A stretch of 64,000 bases of DNA from an uncultured Xylophilus sp. (GTDB lineage Bacteria > Pseudomonadota > Gammaproteobacteria > Burkholderiales > Burkholderiaceae_C), in assembly GCA_913776965.1 (NCBI GenBank), contig CAJYQL010000063.1, positions 1 through 64,000 of the forward strand. The letters run 5' to 3'. The position numbers were made by a program, and so were the translations under genes. Under the pieces are notes generated by a model that did not search any database, was not told the origin of the DNA, and worked only from the letters and a program-made list of their open reading frames with translations. Of the stretch, positions 1-10,272 are shown in pieces (the first letter of the stretch is position 1; each line of letters begins with the position of its first letter).

Positions 1-77
1 AGAGAAGGAGAGGTAAAGCGAGGGAGCCGCCGCTGCAGGCAGGGCGTCCGGCGCGGGCATTGGCGGCGCGCGGCCCG

Positions 78-767
78 CTACAGCTGCTGCAGCCGATAGC
101 GCTCGAAGATCGCCAGCAGTTCGCGGCTGGCGCGCTGCCGGTGGGCGCGGTTGACCGCCGCGGCGCCGGCCGAGTCGCCGGCCCGCAGGCACTCGACCAG
201 CGCGCGGTGCTCCTGGGTGGAATGGACCGGCGCCGGCCGCAGCCGCAGCGTGAACATGCGGGCGCGGTGGGCGCGGTCCCAGTGGCCGAACACCGCCTCG
301 GCCAGCAGCCGGTTGCCGGCCAGCGTGACCAGCCGGGCATGGAAGTCCTCGTCCGCGGCGGCCCAGGCGTCGAGGTCGTCGCGGGCCAGCGCCTGCTCCA
401 TCGCATCGGTGGCCTGCAGCAGCGGGGCCAGCTCGGCGTCGGACGGCTTGCGGTTGGCGAGCGTCTCGGCCGCCAGGCTCTCCAGCGCGGTCAGGATCTC
501 GTAGAGCTCGCGCATGTCGGTCGCCGACATCGGCAGCACCCGCATGCCGCGCCGAGGGATCACCTGCACCAGGCCCTCGCGCTCCAGCCGGATCAGCGCC
601 TCGCGCACCGGCGTGCGGCTCACGCCGAGCTCCAGCGCGATCTCCTGCTCCAGTGCCTGGTGGCCGGGCGGCCAGGCGTTGTCGAGGATGCGGCGGCGCA
701 GCGCGTCGTAGGTCGCGTCCTTGCGCGGTGCGGGGGTGGCGGTGGGAAGAGGCAGGGCGGGAAGCAT
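78..767 (-). CDS. GntR family transcriptional regulator, FCD (FadR-type) effector domain
   Basis: This 229-residue regulator has an N-terminal winged helix (core motif GVSRTPVREAL) followed by an all-helical FCD domain. The FCD part shows spaced acidic and His residues (DEDFHARL, then two later His) of the kind that bind a metal and a small acid. Such proteins normally repress catabolic genes until a carboxylate binds. The frame is open 57 bases further upstream, but I chose the Met at 767 because the longer form would run through a GTATAC-centred palindrome that looks like its operator, and because the extra residues are not FadR-like. It diverges from the cytochrome c gene. The target is unknown. 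The family call is secure; the start is less so. Confidence 0.85.
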   Translation of the reverse strand: MLPALPLPTATPAPRKDATYDALRRRILDNAWPPGHQALEQEIALELGVSRTPVREALIRLEREGLVQVIPRRGMRVLPMSATDMRELYEILTALESLAAETLANRKPSDAELAPLLQATDAMEQALARDDLDAWAAADEDFHARLVTLAGNRLLAEAVFGHWDRAHRARMFTLRLRPAPVHSTQEHRALVECLRAGDSAGAAAVNRAHRQRASRELLAIFERYRLQQL

Positions 768-795
768 GGCAAAAGGCAGCGATGACGTATGCGTT

Positions 796-807
796 AATGT
801 ATACGTT
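796..807. promoter_or_regulatory. Candidate GntR/FCD operator
   Basis: The 12 bases AATGTATACGTT form a near-perfect palindrome around GTATAC, fitting the t-GTATAC-a pattern seen at many FCD-type GntR operators. It lies 29 bases upstream of the chosen start of the regulator and between it and the divergent cytochrome gene, so autoregulation is the natural inference. Confidence 0.45.
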
Positions 808-852
808 GATGCTGGACAAGCCACCGCGTGAAAACCCGGCGATGGCGGAATC

Positions 853-3653
<2,801 letters not shown>

Positions 3654-3699
3654 CGCCGCCGAGCCCGCCGGACCGCGCCCCGCTGCACGACCACGACCC

Positions 3700-4053
3700 A
3701 TGGCCACCCGCGCCCGCACCGATGCGCTGGCCGAGGCATTGCCGGAGGTGTTCGCGCCGTTCGGACGTATCGTGCTGCGGCGCATGTTCGGCGGCCACGG
3801 CGTCTACCACGAGGGCCGCATGTTCGCCCTGGTGGTGGACGGCCGGCTGTTCCTGAAGACCGACGCCACGTCGCGCGGCGCGTTCGATGCCCGCGGGCTG
3901 GCGCCCTTCGGCTACGAACGCCACGGCAAGCCGGTCCAGCTGTCGTACAGCGAAGCCCCGCCGGAAATGTTCGAGGACGCGGAGGCCGCCCGGCTGTGGG
4001 CCGGACGGGCATGGGAAGCGGCGGTGCGGTCGGGTACGACCCGCCGCGCCTGA
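3700..4053 (+). CDS. TfoX/Sxy N-terminal domain protein
   Basis: The 117-residue protein is a single TfoX N-terminal domain, recognised by [19 protein letters not shown] followed by LFLKTD and FGYERHGKP. Full-length Sxy/TfoX activates competence genes with CRP in gammaproteobacteria; single-domain versions like this are widespread and of unknown role. It follows katG by 46 bases on the same strand and could be co-transcribed. Confidence 0.8.
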   Translation: MATRARTDALAEALPEVFAPFGRIVLRRMFGGHGVYHEGRMFALVVDGRLFLKTDATSRGAFDARGLAPFGYERHGKPVQLSYSEAPPEMFEDAEAARLWAGRAWEAAVRSGTTRRA

Positions 4054-4089
4054 CGCCAGGACGCCGCCTCGACAACGGCGGAAATCCGA

Positions 4090-4155
4090 TGAAAAAGTGC
4101 TGCCTGCGCAGGCCCCTGCTGCGCAGGCCCCTGCTGCGCAGGCAGCTATTGTTTC
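4090..4155. repeat. Family C palindromic repeat, copy 2, with internal tandem unit
   Basis: An A-run, then CTGCGCAGGCCC-type units present in tandem, then GGCAGCTATT. The stem CTGCGCAG is itself self-complementary. The block touches the stop codon of the minus-strand gene ending at 4154, so it may form its 3' end. Confidence 0.55.
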
Positions 4156-4921
4156 AGGAGCGCTCGCGCGTCGCGAGCAGCGCCTTGGCGGCGTCGATCC
4201 GCAGCGCCATCGGCACCTCCGGGTCGTGCATCGCCTGCAGCAGGAAGCGGCGGGCGGCGTCGTGCGCGGCATCGGCCGTCGCCGGTTCGGCGGGCAGACC
4301 GGATTCCGTCGCCGGTGCGGCCCGCGCGGCCGCCGGTGCAGGGGCGGGCGCCGGGTCGTCGAGCGGCGCCGCGCGACCGGCCGGCAGCACCGTCCCGGGC
4401 GCCGGCAGCGCCGCCTCGAAGCTCGCCGGCGCGATCGCGCGCAGCCCGCGCAGCTGCGCCGCCTGGCCGTCGTCGCCGGGCGGGATGTCGAGCCACGGCG
4501 TGTCCTCGAACACCGGCGCCAGGTCCGGCGCGACGAAGGCCGACCACTGGTCGTCGGCCACCTGTCGGGGCGGCAGCGGCGGCCGGGTGCCGTCGTCCGG
4601 CCCGTCCGCCGCCTGCGGCCAGAGCCGCACCAGACGCGCCGGCACGTCGCCCAGGTAGCGCGCCTGCAGCCCGGCCAGGAACATGCGCACCTGCGCGACC
4701 GGCGCCGGCACCGCAAACGAGAACCACAGCTGCATCGTGTCGGCGCCCGACACCGCGATCGCCGGCGCCGGCAGTCCGAGGTCCGCCTGCACGCCGCGCC
4801 ACACCGCCGACAGTCCCGACCACGGCGCCGGCTGCGCGACCGCGAGCACCGCATGCCGCACCGTGCCGGCGGACGGCGGGGGCGGGTAGAGACGCAGCAG
4901 TTCGACGGACAGGGTAGACAT
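4154..4921 (-). CDS. Conserved hypothetical protein, proline/alanine-rich linker
   Basis: A 255-residue protein I cannot assign. Residues 1-170 look globular; 185-215 are a low-complexity Pro/Ala linker; the last 35 residues form a helix with MHDPEVPMALRIDAAKALL. That motif resembles a helical segment found in many phage and hypothetical proteins. There is no signal peptide or membrane segment. It stands alone, convergent with the TfoX-like gene, and its stop lies in a repeat. Confidence 0.65.
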   Translation of the reverse strand: MSTLSVELLRLYPPPPSAGTVRHAVLAVAQPAPWSGLSAVWRGVQADLGLPAPAIAVSGADTMQLWFSFAVPAPVAQVRMFLAGLQARYLGDVPARLVRLWPQAADGPDDGTRPPLPPRQVADDQWSAFVAPDLAPVFEDTPWLDIPPGDDGQAAQLRGLRAIAPASFEAALPAPGTVLPAGRAAPLDDPAPAPAPAAARAAPATESGLPAEPATADAAHDAARRFLLQAMHDPEVPMALRIDAAKALLATRERS

Positions 4922-5017
4922 GGAGGAAGTGCGCTCGCGCGCGGAGTGGGACGGAAGACGCGCACCGTAGCACGCCCTCCGCCGGCCGGCCCGGATTGGC
5001 TGGGACCGGCGCGGTGG

Positions 5018-6226
5018 TCAGCGCCCGGTGCGGCCGGTCGCGTCGATCGCCGCGCGGCCCACCGCCGGATCGTCGGTGAAGAAGCCGTCGATGCCGGCCC
5101 GCAGGTAGGCCGCGATCTCGCCCGCGCTGTCGCCGCGCGCGGCGCCGTCGTCCACCGGCGCGCGCTTGTAGGCGGCCGGCAGGAATGCGTTTTCGGGCCG
5201 GAGCGTCCAGATGTGGACGGCGAGCCCGGCATCGTGGGCGTCGGCCACCAGCCGGGTGGGCGCGCCGACCGCACCGCCCTGCACCGGCGCCACCAGCGTC
5301 TTGTACGGCCCGACCGCATCGGCATAGCGGCGCACCGCGCGCAGGCCTTCGGCGGTGACGAGGTCGGCATAGCGGCGGGTCTCGGCCGCGCCCTGGGCGA
5401 CGAAGTCGTACGGCCGGCCGCTGGCGCCGACCAGCTGCACCAAGCGCACCGCGGTCATGCCGCGCAGCCGCTGCAGGTTGCCTACCTCGAAGGACTGCAC
5501 GAACACCGGCGCGTCGCGGTGGTTCAGGCCGTTCCGGTCCAGCAGCGCGACCAGCCGGGGCTCCAGCGCCAAGCCGATCGACTGGAAATAGGTCGGATGC
5601 TTGGTCTCGGGATAGACGCCGATGGTGCGGCCGCGCGCTTGCGATTCGGTGCGGGCGAGGTCGACGATCTCCTGCAGCGTCGGGATCTCGAACTGGCCGT
5701 CGAAGCGCCGGTTGGCGGGGCGCTGGGCAGGAATGCGCTCGCGGGCGCGCAGGGTCTTCAGTTCGGCGAGGGTGAAGTCCTCGGTGAACCAGCCGGTGAC
5801 CGGTGCGCCGTCGATCGTCTTGGTGGTACGGCGCGCGGCGAATGCGGGGCGGTCGGCGACGTCGGTGGTGGCCTCCTTCACGCTGCCGTCGGCGTTCAGG
5901 ATCGCGATGGCGTTCTCGTGCCGCGCGACCAGCACGCCGTCGCGGGTGGGCACCAGGTCGGGCTCGATGCAGTCGGCGCCGTCGGCGATCGCCTGGCGGT
6001 AGGCCGCGAGCGTGTGTTCCGGCCGCAGCGCGGAGGCACCGCGGTGGGCGATCAGCGTGGGGCGCGGCGGCCAGGCGCCGGCGACCCCGGCGCGCTCCCA
6101 GGGCAGGCCGGCGACGGGCGGCGCGGATGGGGTACCGGCGCAGCCGCCGGCAGCCAGGGCGGCGCCGGCACCGGCGAGCAGGGTGCGGCGCGAAAGGGTC
6201 GGGGCGGGGTGGTGGGCATGCGGCAT
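5018..6226 (-). CDS. Glycerophosphodiester phosphodiesterase, Tat/lipoprotein (GlpQ type)
   Basis: This 402-residue exported enzyme hydrolyses glycerophosphodiesters to glycerol-3-phosphate and an alcohol. The N-terminus has SRRTLL (Tat-like) and a lipobox LAAGGCAG with Cys at about 29, so it is probably a lipoprotein. GDPD motifs follow: HRGASALRPEHT, IEPDLVPTRDGVLVARHE, a PETKHP metal-site segment, and a C-terminal DGFFTDDP. The length suits the periplasmic GlpQ class. It stands alone; no glpT transporter is nearby. Confidence 0.92.
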   Translation of the reverse strand: MPHAHHPAPTLSRRTLLAGAGAALAAGGCAGTPSAPPVAGLPWERAGVAGAWPPRPTLIAHRGASALRPEHTLAAYRQAIADGADCIEPDLVPTRDGVLVARHENAIAILNADGSVKEATTDVADRPAFAARRTTKTIDGAPVTGWFTEDFTLAELKTLRARERIPAQRPANRRFDGQFEIPTLQEIVDLARTESQARGRTIGVYPETKHPTYFQSIGLALEPRLVALLDRNGLNHRDAPVFVQSFEVGNLQRLRGMTAVRLVQLVGASGRPYDFVAQGAAETRRYADLVTAEGLRAVRRYADAVGPYKTLVAPVQGGAVGAPTRLVADAHDAGLAVHIWTLRPENAFLPAAYKRAPVDDGAARGDSAGEIAAYLRAGIDGFFTDDPAVGRAAIDATGRTGR

Positions 6227-6309
6227 GGCGGTCTCCGGCGGATGGGGAGTGCCGATGCTAGGGGCGGCGGATGTCGGTAGCTTGACGCCTGATGGACACG
6301 CCGTCGGCT

Positions 6310-6375
6310 TCTTCTGCTATGGATTCAGTAGCTGATTGCGCAGGTGGGGCGGGCGCTGGGTTCGGTTTTTGATCG
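6310..6375. repeat. Family C palindromic repeat, copy 3
   Basis: Contains GATTCAGTAGCTGATTGCGC, then GGGCGGGCGCTGGG and GGTTTTTGATCGTA. It matches the block at 50067-50140 almost base for base and is followed directly by a family A repeat in both places. Confidence 0.65.
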
Positions 6376-6390
6376 TAAGGTGCGTGGGTG

Positions 6391-6504
6391 GGCGCCCTGT
6401 GGTCCGGACCGGATCGGCGGGTACTCCCCTCCGCGAATGTCCCCCGGCCTGTGGCCTCCTCCTTGATTTCGCTGCGATGAGCACCCACCACCCCGGTCCT
6501 GCCT
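6391..6504 (+). repeat. Family A inverted repeat, copy 1
   Basis: About 114 bases starting near GTGGTCCGGACCGG and ending near CACCCACCACCCCGGTCCTG. The outer arms pair imperfectly with each other, and the centre has GTCCCCCGG, a small GCCTGTGGC hairpin, then CCTCCTCCTTGATTTCGCTG. Copies at 42083 and 50154 are nearly identical. Confidence 0.8.
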
Positions 6505-6595
6505 CATCGGTCAGGCATGGAAAGCCTTTTTTATCGTCCCGCCGTTGGTCCTGAGCTTGTTTCCAAGGGCGCATCGCGCCGCGTAGGCGCAGGGG

Positions 6596-6832
6596 TCAGC
6601 GCTCGCCCTTATTCGGCGTTTGCAGGTCGGCTTCGGACACCGCGCGGACATGCCGGTCGTGAGGAACGACCTCCTGTTGCGCTTCGGCCCGGACGGCATC
6701 CAGCATTACCGCCTCTTTCTGCGCGATCTCGAAGCGCATGGGTTGGAACTGCCCGAAGTCGAGTCCCGACAAATCGGTTTCGAGGAACGCCTCGGCGTCG
6801 GCATCGGTGGTGAGTTTAGGTATGTGCTTCAT
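6596..6832 (-). CDS. CopG/BrnA-family antitoxin, probably degenerate
   Basis: The 78-residue product begins MKHIPKLTTDADAEAFLE and continues through DLSGLDFGQFQPMRFE, the N-terminal layout I know from CopG-family antitoxins. The part that should follow, a ribbon-helix-helix beta strand of the INMRLP type, is missing: KEA runs straight into VMLDAVRAEAQ. The deletion keeps frame. In the frame immediately upstream, a tail GNLVRPICARYINAKKKRS ends in an ATGA overlap with this gene and resembles the C-terminus of a BrnT toxin. I infer a decayed BrnT/BrnA-type module. No intact toxin is visible. Confidence 0.5.
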   Translation of the reverse strand: MKHIPKLTTDADAEAFLETDLSGLDFGQFQPMRFEIAQKEAVMLDAVRAEAQQEVVPHDRHVRAVSEADLQTPNKGER

Positions 6833-7336
6833 GAGCGCTTCTTCTTTGCGTTTATGTATCGGGCACAGATCGGGCGGACCAGATTGCCCCAGGAGTCAAA
6901 CGGCACAGATGTCTGCAGTTCGGCCGAGCACGGGCTTGCATGAACGTCCGGTTTGGGCCCATAGCGGTCATCGCAGCTAGCGTCCGCCTTGGGTCCAAAG
7001 CGTACAGCTCACAGCGGACTACGCATTTCAGACGTCGACCCGACACTTCTCAAAAATGGGCACTTGCTCGCAATTAAATTAATTTCTATTGAGTGCATGT
7101 CCTATTAAAATATTTTATTATTTAGAAACAATATTCGACGCTGCATGCGGAGCCACCGAATATATTAGCAAATTAAGGCTGGATTAAAAATTGGCAAATT
7201 AAGCGCCAGCAGCAGAGTCTACATAAATGCTCTTGAACAGGAGACAATTTGTGCAGAACTGCCAACATTAGAATATTGGCGGCCTCGCCGAGTGCCATGT
7301 GGTGATTTGGGTTTTCATTAAATCTGCGGCGACATT
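6833..7336. other. Gene-poor, AT-rich interval
   Basis: From about 7050 base composition drops sharply, with runs such as AATTAAATTAATTTC, in contrast to the GC-rich flanks. I see the BrnT-like tail next to 6833 and hairpin motifs near 6943-7003 (GTCCG, TTTGGG, GCGGTC). I find no convincing gene. It looks like the eroded edge of an acquired segment. Confidence 0.5.
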
Positions 7337-7717
7337 TCAGGTGTATACATGAGTATAAACCCCGGGCGTCGCTTCGATGATAATAATGCGTCTGCGCCAG
7401 TGAAAACCGTCGCGTCCAGAGCTATTGATGGCATCCAGAAGCGCCATCGATATTCTGTGCAGGAAAGCGGAATTTTGCGAAATACCGCAACTTTTTAATT
7501 TTCTTTCAATACTTGGCTGAAAATCAAAGGTAAAGCGGCCACTTGGGCTAGAAAATTCACCATGCTTCGGAACTTTCCTATTTTCCAAAATTGCGACGAC
7601 ACTGCCTTCAAATTCTTCCAGCGATGCACCCAGGGATACGTGCGGTATGAAATAGGGCCTCAGCATAGACGCAATTTGGCCGCTGCAGAGCGTATCTTGT
7701 TCCATAGGTCGATCCAC
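7337..7717 (-). CDS. Uncharacterised ORF in AT-rich island
   Basis: An open frame of up to 126 codons, starting GTG at 7717 or ATG at 7705. I recognise no family. The middle (SLGASLEEFEGSVVAILENRKVP) looks like ordinary globular protein and the end (RRRIIIIEATPGVYTHVY) is unusual. There is no good ribosome site. A neighbouring frame just upstream also reads like protein (LPFFIKQQWIDLWNKI), so this may be a frameshifted remnant. Low GC distinguishes it from nearly all other genes in the window. Confidence 0.3.
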   Translation of the reverse strand: MDRPMEQDTLCSGQIASMLRPYFIPHVSLGASLEEFEGSVVAILENRKVPKHGEFSSPSGRFTFDFQPSIERKLKSCGISQNSAFLHRISMALLDAINSSGRDGFHWRRRIIIIEATPGVYTHVYT

Positions 7718-7802
7718 TGCTGTTTGATGAAAAATGGTAAGTTAGATTTCTGCTTTTGCCGGCGGTATGGCCCACCCTATTTCCAGCCAGCTTGTTTGCC
7801 GC

Positions 7803-7976
7803 TCAATCTACTGATAATGCTATGCAAATCGCAGCGATGAAAAATATCACTCCAGTGATTGTCCAGAGCACTAGTTCTAAAATGTTGTCGGTTTCTTCTG
7901 ATGGCGCCAGCGTTTCATCTATCGTAAATCCAGCACTGTCGCCGTCGGTTGCAGTATTTGTCGGTTCTTCTTCCAT
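7803..7976 (-). CDS. Possible small acidic membrane protein (57 aa)
   Basis: The frame encodes an acidic soluble start (MEEEPTNTATDGDSAGF, residues 1-30) and one hydrophobic helix (about 34-54, VLWTITGVIFFIAAICIAL), a single-pass layout. It starts only 10 bases after the T-run of the ggt terminator and lacks a visible ribosome site, so expression would need read-through or another start. Composition is AT-rich like its neighbour. I recognise no family. Confidence 0.35.
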   Translation of the reverse strand: MEEEPTNTATDGDSAGFTIDETLAPSEETDNILELVLWTITGVIFFIAAICIALSVD

Positions 7977-7985
7977 GTCATTGTG

Positions 7986-8010
7986 AAAAAGGGGGCGCCT
8001 CGGCGCCCCC
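7986..8010 (-). terminator. Intrinsic terminator of the ggt gene
   Basis: Read on the minus strand, GGGGGCGCC, a three-base loop, GGCGCCCCC and five T follow the ggt stop codon by 10 bases. It is a textbook factor-independent terminator. Confidence 0.9.
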
Positions 8011-8020
8011 TGTCCGAAAT

Positions 8021-9943
8021 TTACTGCACACCCAGTACGGTACCGCCGCGACGCTTGTCCGCCCCGCCATAACGCAGACCGTTATTCAAGTCGATCACTG
8101 CAGCTTGCGCCGACAAGTTGGCTCCGTTGGCTTCATTACCCGAGCATGCAGGGACGCCTACAGACGACTCGCGCATCGCGTTGACGGAAGCGATCACGCT
8201 GGGAGAGAACGCAGGCGTCGGCGTAAAGCCCGTCGGGGTGAACGGTCCCACTTCGCAGAACGTCGTACCGCTGGCGCCAGCATGGATACGTGGAGCATCT
8301 ACCGCGGCCTGCACACCCATCTTGTGGTCGATCATGTTCGACGTGATTTGAACCACGGCATTGATGATCTTCGAGCCGCCTGCGGAACCCAGGGCAGCAA
8401 AGGGCCGGCCATCCTTGAACAGGATCGTCGGGGTCATGCTGCTGCGGGGACGCTTGAACGGTGCGACATCGTTGGCGCCGATGTCACCTTTCGATGCGTC
8501 CAAGGTGGGCGGGAAGTTGAAGTCGGTCATCTCGTTGTTGAGGATGAAACCGTAACCCGGCACCGTAATACCGCTGCCGAACAGCGATTCAACGGTCGTC
8601 GTCCAGGTCACGATGTTGCCCTCACGGTCAATCACCACCATGTGCGTGGTGTTGGAACCTTCCTTGGGATCTTGCGCGGTCATCGGCACCGAAGCGCCGT
8701 TGAAGGGCAGCGGATTGCCTGGCTTGAGGTCGGCAGCCTTGAGCGCCGTGTCCTGTTTGACCAATGCAGCCCGAGTCGCCAGATAGTTCTTGTTCAGCAG
8801 ACCGGCGATCGGCACAGACACAAAATCGGCATCACCTGTCCAGAAGTTGCGATCGTTAAAGGCCAGATGCATGCTGTCGATCAGCACGTTGAGGGTGTTC
8901 TTCGCACCGAAACCGAAACCCTTGCTGGTGTCTCCGAGCGGGAACTGCTCGAGCATGGCGAGTTCCTGCAGCACCGTAATGCCGCCGCCCGACGGTGGCG
9001 GAGTCACCTGCACGGTGTAGCCGCGGTAGCTGCCGCTCAAGGGAGCACGCATGGTCACGGTGTAGTTGGCCAAGTCGGCCACCGTCATCTTGCCGCCTGC
9101 GCCGGAGGTCAGCTTTGCGCCTGCGGCACCGGTGGTCGTGGAGCGGGTCTGGGCATTGACGATCGCGCTGGCAATCTCACCCTTGTAGAACACGTCCGGA
9201 CCTTGATTGGCGATCAGCTGCAGCGTCTTGGCCAGATCGGGCTGACGCAACAACTCGCCGCTCTTCAGCGGCACACCGTTCGGACGGAAGATCGCGGCCG
9301 TTTCGGTCTGCAGATTGGTGATGGCGAAGCCGCGGTCCGTCGTGTTGACGATGTCCGCCGCAAGGGAAGGAGTGACGGCAAAGCCGCTTTCGGCCAGCGG
9401 AATCGCGGGTGCAATGGCTTGTGCCAGCGTTCGGGTGCCAAACGTCTTCAAGGCGGTGTCGACGAGGCGCAACGTGCCCGGAACCCCAACGGAGATGCCG
9501 GTCGTGGAGGCGTCCTCGAAGGAGAGCGAACCGAACATGGTCGGAGTAGCCGCCGCCGGTGCACGTTCACGTCCGTCGATGATGGTGGTCTTTTTGTCCT
9601 TGGCGGAATAGACCATCATGAAGCCGCCGCCACCGATGCCGGAGCTTTGCGGCTCGACGACATTGAGAGCGAACTGCATGGCGACAGCTGCATCGACGGC
9701 ATTTCCGCCGGAGGCCAGCATGTCCTGACCGACCTTGGCAGCAAGGGGATGCGATACCGCAACGACACCACCGGCATAACCGGTTTCCTGGATCGAAACA
9801 CCGGGCGAAGGAACGGAAGATCCGCCGTCACCGCCGCCGCCGCAGCCAGCGAGGGTAACGGCGACCAGCGTTGCGCTGGCAATTTGAGACAGACGGCGCG
9901 CAGGCCGAGCGACAGTGCGATGGCGATGAAGGGTGCGAAGCAT
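8021..9943 (-). CDS. ggt: Gamma-glutamyltransferase, lipoprotein form
   Basis: This 640-residue enzyme cleaves or transfers the gamma-glutamyl group of glutathione and other gamma-glutamyl compounds, releasing glutamate. The signal ends in a lipobox (LAGCGGGG, Cys about 34), so it is probably anchored at the membrane. The large subunit starts with YAGGVVAVSHPLAA. The autoprocessing site is NTTH, with Thr about 432 as nucleophile; after cleavage the small subunit keeps VPGYGFILNNEMTDF and the GSAGGSKI substrate loop. A sigma-54-like promoter lies about 80 bases upstream and a terminator follows. The divergent neighbours are a DctB/DctD pair. In pseudomonads the related AauS/AauR pair controls ggt, so I infer regulation by this pair. 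Confidence 0.95.
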   Translation of the reverse strand: MLRTLHRHRTVARPARRLSQIASATLVAVTLAGCGGGGDGGSSVPSPGVSIQETGYAGGVVAVSHPLAAKVGQDMLASGGNAVDAAVAMQFALNVVEPQSSGIGGGGFMMVYSAKDKKTTIIDGRERAPAAATPTMFGSLSFEDASTTGISVGVPGTLRLVDTALKTFGTRTLAQAIAPAIPLAESGFAVTPSLAADIVNTTDRGFAITNLQTETAAIFRPNGVPLKSGELLRQPDLAKTLQLIANQGPDVFYKGEIASAIVNAQTRSTTTGAAGAKLTSGAGGKMTVADLANYTVTMRAPLSGSYRGYTVQVTPPPSGGGITVLQELAMLEQFPLGDTSKGFGFGAKNTLNVLIDSMHLAFNDRNFWTGDADFVSVPIAGLLNKNYLATRAALVKQDTALKAADLKPGNPLPFNGASVPMTAQDPKEGSNTTHMVVIDREGNIVTWTTTVESLFGSGITVPGYGFILNNEMTDFNFPPTLDASKGDIGANDVAPFKRPRSSMTPTILFKDGRPFAALGSAGGSKIINAVVQITSNMIDHKMGVQAAVDAPRIHAGASGTTFCEVGPFTPTGFTPTPAFSPSVIASVNAMRESSVGVPACSGNEANGANLSAQAAVIDLNNGLRYGGADKRRGGTVLGVQ

Positions 9944-10023
9944 TTGAACTCCAGATGAAGAGACAACGGTGCCCGCTCTCGTCCCGGCAGGACTGGCTCA
10001 GCGAGCAAACCAATCGCTCTTTC

Positions 10024-10038
10024 GCAACTCGCGTGCCG
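10024..10038 (-). promoter_or_regulatory. Candidate sigma-54 (-24/-12) promoter for ggt
   Basis: On the minus strand the sequence is CGGCACGCGAGTTGC. It matches the consensus TGGCACG-N4-TTGC at all fixed positions but the first, with the required GG-N10-GC spacing. Transcription would start near 10012, about 70 bases before the ggt ATG. The adjacent divergent response regulator is a sigma-54 activator, which supports the call. Confidence 0.65.
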
Positions 10039-10097
10039 ACATGCAGCATTTGCTCATGCATCTGCAAGGCATTGTCGCCATTGGTTATTTTTCTCTA

Positions 10098-10110
10098 CTG
10101 GTAGTACCAG
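10098..10110. promoter_or_regulatory. Palindrome, possible enhancer site for the sigma-54 activator
   Basis: CTGGTAGTACCAG is a perfect 13-base palindrome about 60 bases upstream of the -24 element of the ggt promoter, within the usual range for an enhancer-binding protein. Which protein binds is inferred. I did not find the TTCGG-N4-CCGAA box that I recall for AauR. Confidence 0.35.
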
Positions 10111-10272
10111 GCTTGGTAATGAGTATGGGATTCCACACTTCAGGCCTATGGTGGTGTGTGGTCCACCGCACAGTGCGTTTCAATCAACGTCCGATAGGTT
10201 GACGGCCCGTAGACGCATACCGCAGGATCGCGTTCTTTTCGCATGTAGCGCGCGTACATCGGTCCCTCTTTC

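Noticed and set aside
7562-7986. Plus-strand frames in the AT-rich island
   Set aside because: They overlap the minus-strand frames, lack ribosome sites and read less like protein.
9944-10272. An AauR box (TTCGG-N4-CCGAA) near ggt
   Set aside because: I looked for it on both strands and found none; the regulator may use a different site.
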